NCBI GenBank assembly: GCA_030373145.1
Contig: JAUCZK010000014.1
Span: forward strand, 1 to 64,000
Source of the DNA: Cyanobium sp. CZS48M
GTDB taxonomy: Bacteria; Cyanobacteriota; Cyanobacteriia; PCC-6307; Cyanobiaceae
DNA length: 64,000 nt
Reading direction: 5' to 3'
Shown here: one piece after another, positions 60,192-64,000 of the stretch
Layout: every line of letters begins with the position of its first letter
Position numbering within the stretch: the first letter of the stretch is position 1
Program-made: the position numbers and the translations under genes
The notes under the pieces: model-generated
Seen by the model: only the letters and a program-made list of their open reading frames with translations
Told to the model about the DNA's origin: nothing
Databases searched by the model: none

Positions 60192-60862
60192 CAGCGTTGG
60201 GACGCGGCAGCCGATGGGCCTGCAGCGGCGGAGGTGGAGGTGGCGACCCGGTCGATGATGTCCTGCAGCTCGCCGAGATCGAAGCGCAGGGCCAGGGGAT
60301 TGCCGATCAAACGGGCCGTGCTGTGGAACAGTTCATCGAGGGCCACCAGACCGTTCTCGCGCAGGGTGCGGCCGGTGGCCACCAGATCGACGATCGCCTC
60401 AGACATGCCGGTGATCGGACCCAGCTCCACCGAGCCGGTGAGCTGGATCAGCTCCACGGGCAGGTCCAGCCCGGCAAAGAAGGTTTCGGCGCAGCGCACG
60501 AACTTGCTGGCCACGCGGCAGTGGGCCGGCAGCTCCGCCGCCCGGCTATAGCCACTGTTTTCCTTCACCGCCACGGCCATGCGGCAGCCACCGAAGCCCA
60601 GATCCAGCAGCGGCGCCACCGGCAACTTGTGCTCCCGCAGCACGTCGTCGCCCACCACGCCCAACTGGGCCTGGCCGTAGGCCACATAGACGGGCACATC
60701 GCCATTGCGCACCAGCAGGGCCCGGGCCCTGCCGCAAGGGCTGGGCACCATCAGCTGGCGATTGTCGGCATCGAGCAGGGCACTGAAATCAAGGCCGGCG
60801 GCGGCGAAGCAGCGCACCGAATCTTTCAATAGAGCCCCTTTGGCCAGAGCGACGGTGATCAT
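60191..60862 (-). CDS. hisG: ATP phosphoribosyltransferase, short form
   Basis: 223 residues from ATG 60862 ([15 protein letters not shown]). Contains [37 protein letters not shown] and [27 protein letters not shown], the PRPP-binding loop. It performs the first step of histidine synthesis. The short form lacks the C-terminal regulatory domain, so it normally needs HisZ encoded elsewhere. The upstream residues MRCKS in the ORF track are not needed. Confidence 0.94.
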   Translation of the reverse strand: MITVALAKGALLKDSVRCFAAAGLDFSALLDADNRQLMVPSPCGRARALLVRNGDVPVYVAYGQAQLGVVGDDVLREHKLPVAPLLDLGFGGCRMAVAVKENSGYSRAAELPAHCRVASKFVRCAETFFAGLDLPVELIQLTGSVELGPITGMSEAIVDLVATGRTLRENGLVALDELFHSTARLIGNPLALRFDLGELQDIIDRVATSTSAAAGPSAAASQR

Positions 60863-60891
60863 GGACTTGCACCGCAACCTGGACTGTACCG

Positions 60892-61653
60892 ATGGACGCG
60901 AGCCACAGCGAGGTGGAGCTGATCCCGGTGCTGCGTGACAACTACGTGATGGTGCTCCACGACGGGGCGCAGGCGGTGGTAGTGGATCCGGCCGTTGCCG
61001 AACCAGTGATCCAGTGGCTGGAGCAGCGGGGGCTGGAGCTGCTGGCGGTGCTGCAGACCCACCACCATTCCGACCACATCGGCGGAACCCCGGGGCTGCT
61101 GCGGCGCTGGCCGGCCGCAGCGGTGCTGGCCTCAGGCGCCGACCGGGCCCGCATCCCCTTCCAGACCGTGGCCCTGCGGGACGGCGACCGACTGGAGCTG
61201 CTGGGGCGCGTTGTGCAGGTGCTGGCGGTGCCCGGGCACACCCGCTGCCACCTGGCCTTCTATCTGCCGCCCCTGGCCGGCGGCCAGGGCGAGCTGTTCT
61301 GCGGCGACACCCTGTTCGCCGGCGGCTGCGGCCGCCTGTTTGAAGGCAGCCCCACGCAGATGCACCAGTCGCTGCAGCGGCTGGGGGCCCTGCCCGGAGA
61401 CACCCGCGTCTGGTGCGCCCATGAGTACACCCTCGCCAACCTGCGCTGGGCGGCGGAAAACAGCCCAGAGCAGGGGGAGGAGCGGCAGGCGATCCATGAG
61501 CGGCTGGCGGCGGTGCAGGAGCTGCGGCGGGCGGGTCAACCGACCATCCCCAGCACCATCGCCCTGGAGTGGGCCACGAACCTGATGCTCAGGGCCGGCG
61601 ATGCAGATACCTTCGCCAGCCGTCGCCGCAGCAAGGACCACTGGCAGGGTTGA
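60892..61653 (+). CDS. gloB: Hydroxyacylglutathione hydrolase (glyoxalase II)
   Basis: 253 residues. The dinuclear metal site is [10 protein letters not shown] plus [12 protein letters not shown] and [17 protein letters not shown]; the C-terminal glutathione-binding helix ends [10 protein letters not shown]. It cleaves S-lactoylglutathione in methylglyoxal detoxification and accompanies glutathione reductase 45 kb upstream. It is divergent from hisG across 29 bp. Confidence 0.95.
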   Translation: MDASHSEVELIPVLRDNYVMVLHDGAQAVVVDPAVAEPVIQWLEQRGLELLAVLQTHHHSDHIGGTPGLLRRWPAAAVLASGADRARIPFQTVALRDGDRLELLGRVVQVLAVPGHTRCHLAFYLPPLAGGQGELFCGDTLFAGGCGRLFEGSPTQMHQSLQRLGALPGDTRVWCAHEYTLANLRWAAENSPEQGEERQAIHERLAAVQELRRAGQPTIPSTIALEWATNLMLRAGDADTFASRRRSKDHWQG

Positions 61654-61665
61654 CGAGCGAGCGGA

Positions 61666-62940
61666 TCAGGCCGCTTCGGGGCTAGGGGCCTCCGGAGGCC
61701 TCAGGGTCTGGCCCGTGGGGAAGAGCCGGGCGGGCTCACCGGGTCGCAACCAGGGGCGGCAGCGCAGACCCAGGGGATAGTCGCGCTCAAGGGGCAGGCG
61801 AAAGCGCAGGTCCACCGGGGCAGCGGCGCCCTCGGCATCAAGCCGCACCTGGTAAAGCCATTCACGCCCCAGAAACTCCCGCGCCACCACTTCACCGGGG
61901 CCGCTGGGATCAACGCTCAGATCAAAAGCCGACTGGCTCAGCAGCACCTGCCAGGGACCCGGGCCCTCGCCACCGGGCGCCGATCCATTCCGCTCCGGGC
62001 GCAGGGCGCCGAGGGGCGTGAGCAGCTGACCGCCGCTCCAGTGGGCCTCCAGCAGATTGCCCTGCAGCACAAAGCGGCCCACGAAAGCGGAGGCGGGGGC
62101 CCGGACCATCTCGCGCGGACTGCTGCACTGATGCAGGTGTCCCCCCTGCAGCACCGCCACCCGATCGCAGATGGCCAGGGCCTCCTCCGGGTCGTGGGTG
62201 ACGATCAGACCGCTGGCCTGGCAGCGGCTGAGGACCCCGGGCAGCTCCGCCCGCAGCCTCAGCCGCACCTCCACATCCAGGTTGGAGAAGGGTTCATCCA
62301 GCAGCAGCAGCGTTGGCCCCGGGGCGAGGGCCCGCGCCAGGGCCAGGCGCTGGCGCTGGCCACCCGAGAGTTCATGGGGGTAGCGGCGCTCCAGACCGTT
62401 GAGCCCCAGCAGCTCCATGAGCCAGGCGGCCCGGCTGCGGTCCTGGCGGGGCTTGAGGCCAAAACAGACGTTGCTCCAGGCATCGAGATGGGGGAAGAGG
62501 GCGTAGTCCTGGAAGACCATGCCCACCCCCCGGCGCTCCGGCGCCAGCCAGCCGTGGGGGCCGGCCACTTCCTGGCCATGGATCAGCACCCGGCCGCGCT
62601 CCGGACGCTCGAAGCCCGCGATCAGGCGCAGCAGGGTGGTCTTGCCGCAGCCGGAGGGACCCAGCAGCCCCACCAGTTCCCCCTGGTGCAGCTCCAGGTT
62701 CAGCCCCTGCAGCGTCCAGTTCGGCGACTCCTCGCCATGGCTGGCCCCGCGGGCCCTCGGGTAGCGGTGCCAGACGTTCTCCAGCCGCACCGGATCCGGC
62801 CGCCCCTCCAGTTGAGGCGCGATGGACAGAGCCAACGGGGCTGGGGTCAAGGGAGCCGGGGTCAGTGGAGCTGGGATCAGTGGAGCTGGGGTCAGTGGAG
62901 CGATGAAGCCTGGTCCGTAGAGTCCAACCTTCATTTTCAC
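61666..62940 (-). CDS. ABC transporter ATP-binding protein (iron/anion/polyamine-type)
   Basis: 424 residues as an ORF. Walker A LLGPSGCGKTTLLRLIAG, VFQDYALFPHL (Q-loop), signature LSGGQRQRLALARAL, Walker B LLLLDEPFSNLD and IVTHDPEEALAI (H-loop) belong to the FbpC/CysA/PotA group. A C-terminal TOBE-like domain follows. The first 50 residues contain the repeat APLTP, coded by a 15-bp tandem repeat. GTG 62790 (VRLENVWHRYP) is a better start by homology and leaves 155 bp to the divergent ridA, whereas ATG 62940 leaves 5 bp. Without a permease alongside, the substrate is unknown; iron is plausible. Confidence 0.85.
   Translation of the reverse strand: MKMKVGLYGPGFIAPLTPAPLIPAPLTPAPLTPAPLALSIAPQLEGRPDPVRLENVWHRYPRARGASHGEESPNWTLQGLNLELHQGELVGLLGPSGCGKTTLLRLIAGFERPERGRVLIHGQEVAGPHGWLAPERRGVGMVFQDYALFPHLDAWSNVCFGLKPRQDRSRAAWLMELLGLNGLERRYPHELSGGQRQRLALARALAPGPTLLLLDEPFSNLDVEVRLRLRAELPGVLSRCQASGLIVTHDPEEALAICDRVAVLQGGHLHQCSSPREMVRAPASAFVGRFVLQGNLLEAHWSGGQLLTPLGALRPERNGSAPGGEGPGPWQVLLSQSAFDLSVDPSGPGEVVAREFLGREWLYQVRLDAEGAAAPVDLRFRLPLERDYPLGLRCRPWLRPGEPARLFPTGQTLRPPEAPSPEAA
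62831..62905. repeat. 15-bp tandem repeat, five units
   Basis: Five head-to-tail 15-mers. The best units read GTCAGTGGAGCTGGG and ATCAGTGGAGCTGGG; the first two are diverged (GCCAACGGGGCTGGG, GTCAAGGGAGCCGGG) and the last ends CGATG. If translated in the minus strand it gives Pro-Ala-Pro-Leu-Ile/Thr repeats. It lies in the divergent interval between the ABC gene's later start and ridA. Confidence 0.85.
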
Positions 62941-62945
62941 CTGCC

Positions 62946-63347
62946 ATGGTCACGGGTATTCCCGCCGAGGCGATCACCACGGCCGCTGCGCCGGCACCGG
63001 TGGGTCCCTACAACCAGGCGGTCAAGGCGGGGGGTCTTCTCTTCTGCTCCGGCCAGATCGCCCTGGATCCCGCCAGCGGCGTTCTGGTGGGGGGAGGGGA
63101 TGTGGAAGCCGAGACCAGACAGGTGCTCACCAACCTGCAGGCGGTGCTGAGCGCGGCCGGCTGCACGGCCCAGCAGGTGGTACGCACCACGGTCTTCCTC
63201 ACCGACCTAGCCGATTTCGCCAAGGTCAATGCCCTCTATGCAGAGGTGTTCTCGGCCGGGGTCTCGCCCGCCCGGGCCTGCGTGCAGGTGGCGGCGCTGC
63301 CCAAAGGAGCTCTTGTGGAAATCGACTGCATCGCCCTGCTGGGCTGA
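62946..63347 (+). CDS. ridA: RidA-family reactive intermediate deaminase
   Basis: 133 residues. Family signature segments are APVGPYNQAVKAGGLLFCSGQIALDP, TNLQAVLSAAGCTAQQVVRTTVFLTDLADF and ARACVQVAALPKGALVEIDCIALLG; the Arg (ARACVQV) that binds carboxylates is present. It removes 2-aminoacrylate-type enamines made by PLP enzymes such as serine/threonine dehydratase. It is divergent from the ABC ATPase. Confidence 0.94.
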   Translation: MVTGIPAEAITTAAAPAPVGPYNQAVKAGGLLFCSGQIALDPASGVLVGGGDVEAETRQVLTNLQAVLSAAGCTAQQVVRTTVFLTDLADFAKVNALYAEVFSAGVSPARACVQVAALPKGALVEIDCIALLG

Positions 63348-63431
63348 GGGCCGGTGGTCAGCGGCTCAGCCGTCCCCCTTGTGCTCGGAATTACAGCACG
63401 CACCCTTTGAGATGCGTGACTTGTGATGAAG

Positions 63432-63452
63432 GTGACAGTCAACAGCTGTCAC
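63432..63452. repeat. Inverted repeat (operator or RNA hairpin candidate)
   Basis: Perfect 7-bp arms GTGACAG and CTGTCAC around a 7-base centre (TCAACAG). It is 37 bases before the ATG of the next small gene. It could be a dyad for a dimeric regulator; no T run follows. Confidence 0.45.
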
Positions 63453-63488
63453 AGCCGCCACCATGGTGAGGTTGTCGATGTGCGGGCC

Positions 63489-63761
63489 ATGACGTTCTCT
63501 TCCTTCCGTACGGTTTCTGCTGGAAAACAGGTCAATGGGGTGCGGATCTACCGCCTGGTGGACCAGCGCTGCTGCCCCCATCCCGTGCTCGACGACCACT
63601 TCGATTCAATGGATGCCGCCTGGGACGCCGCCCAGGAGTGGTGGCAGCAGCACAGCAACGGCCGCGAGGACCCGATCGGCATCGGCGTCGAGGTGAGCAC
63701 CCCCGGTGGCGACTGGCGCACCCTGCGCTACCCCGGCAACCACTGCGGCATGACGCCCTGA
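63489..63761 (+). CDS. Small conserved-type protein, unknown
   Basis: 90 residues from ATG 63489 (MTFSSFRTVSAGKQVNGVRIYRLVDQ). Later DAAWDAAQEWWQQHS and IGIGVEVSTPGGDWRTLRYPG give a small alpha/beta protein. Four Cys/His near CCPHPV and NHCGM are notable. No family named. The frame extends upstream to 63423, across the inverted repeat, but that leader is less protein-like. It is 141 bp behind ridA. Confidence 0.65.
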   Translation: MTFSSFRTVSAGKQVNGVRIYRLVDQRCCPHPVLDDHFDSMDAAWDAAQEWWQQHSNGREDPIGIGVEVSTPGGDWRTLRYPGNHCGMTP

Positions 63762-63850
63762 TTCCCCGCCGCGACCAAAACGGCGCCGGCCTGGAGCCGC
63801 TGCCCACCTAGCGTCGGCAGCAGGTCGGCCCTGAGGGCGAGCTGCCGCCG

Positions 63851-64000
63851 ATGCGCCTGCTTCACACTTCCGACTGGCACCTGGGCAGAACATTCCATGG
63901 CGCTTCGCTGCTCGAGGAGCAGGCGGCGGCGCTGGCACGGATCGTGGAACTGGCCACGGATGGAGCTGTCGATGCGGTGCTGATCGCCGGGGACCTCTAC
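63851..64000 (+). CDS. sbcD: Exonuclease SbcD, N-terminal fragment (cut by window end)
   Basis: The first 50 codons: MRLLHTSDWHLGRTFHGASL ... AVLIAGDLY. This is the N-terminal part of a calcineurin-type nuclease with the metal motifs DxH (SDWHLG) and GD (AGDLY), as in SbcD/Mre11. The gene runs off the right edge. With SbcC it trims hairpin and protein-blocked DNA ends. Confidence 0.88.
   Translation, partial: MRLLHTSDWHLGRTFHGASLLEEQAAALARIVELATDGAVDAVLIAGDLY

Noticed and set aside
62831-62905. 15-bp repeats as a CRISPR array
   Set aside because: Contiguous units without spacers and too short.

Overview
The window is a GC-rich stretch of an alpha-cyanobacterial chromosome of the Cyanobium / Synechococcus type. 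The evidence is form IA RuBisCO inside a cso-type (alpha) carboxysome operon with ChpX, acRAF and CbbX behind it. BicA, both protochlorophyllide reductases (light-dependent POR and dark-operative ChlLBN), a PsaM-like photosystem I peptide, CRR6, Tab2 and the ADO/AAR alkane pair are also present. No rRNA, tRNA, CRISPR array, phage or transposase was seen.

Layout. 0-4.4 kb: an interrupted multicopper oxidase fragment, a lipoprotein, an SLH/OprB porin with a Fur-like box in its leader, a CobW-type GTPase and a 49-residue membrane peptide (metal homeostasis). 4.5-8.3 kb: a short Crp-type regulator convergent with and overlapping bicA, then a divergent CaCA antiporter. 8.3-16.5 kb: cysteine synthase, a membrane protein, an acyltransferase, sulfide:quinone reductase, ferritin, Cys-rich small proteins, a doubly damaged response regulator, glutathione reductase and an HD phosphohydrolase with a broken 5' end. 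16.5-23 kb: MBL-fold protein, FAD dehydrogenase, PgeF, Tab2, an S1-domain protein and a creatininase-family amidase. 23-27.5 kb: ado-aar-accA-SDR-folE. 27.5-34.9 kb: trpF, an M50 protease, a lipoate ligase-type protein, TSUP, CRR6, psaM, a bitopic protein, por and two unknown proteins.

34.9-53 kb is the core: chlN-chlB-chlL on the minus strand, then, across a 269-bp divergent gap, csoS1-cbbL-cbbS-csoS2-csoSCA-csoS4A-csoS4B-csoS1E-bacterioferritin-like-ndhF-ndhD-chpX-acRAF-cbbX on the plus strand. This one cluster contains the carboxysome shell, RuBisCO, carbonic anhydrase, RuBisCO assembly and activation factors and a CO2-hydrating NDH-1 module. BicA, about 32 kb away, supplies bicarbonate. 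Stem-loops between cbbL and cbbS and between cbbS and csoS2 probably set the ratio of RuBisCO to shell proteins.

53-64 kb is housekeeping: dnaA, a lipoprotein-type HtrA protease, two small glycosyltransferases, a GNAT enzyme, an alpha/beta hydrolase, an ABC exporter overlapping hisG, glyoxalase II, an iron/anion-type ABC ATPase with a 15-bp tandem repeat at its 5' end, RidA, a small unknown protein and the first 50 codons of sbcD, cut by the window edge. Many long lines of the ORF track are antisense shadows produced by the high GC content.
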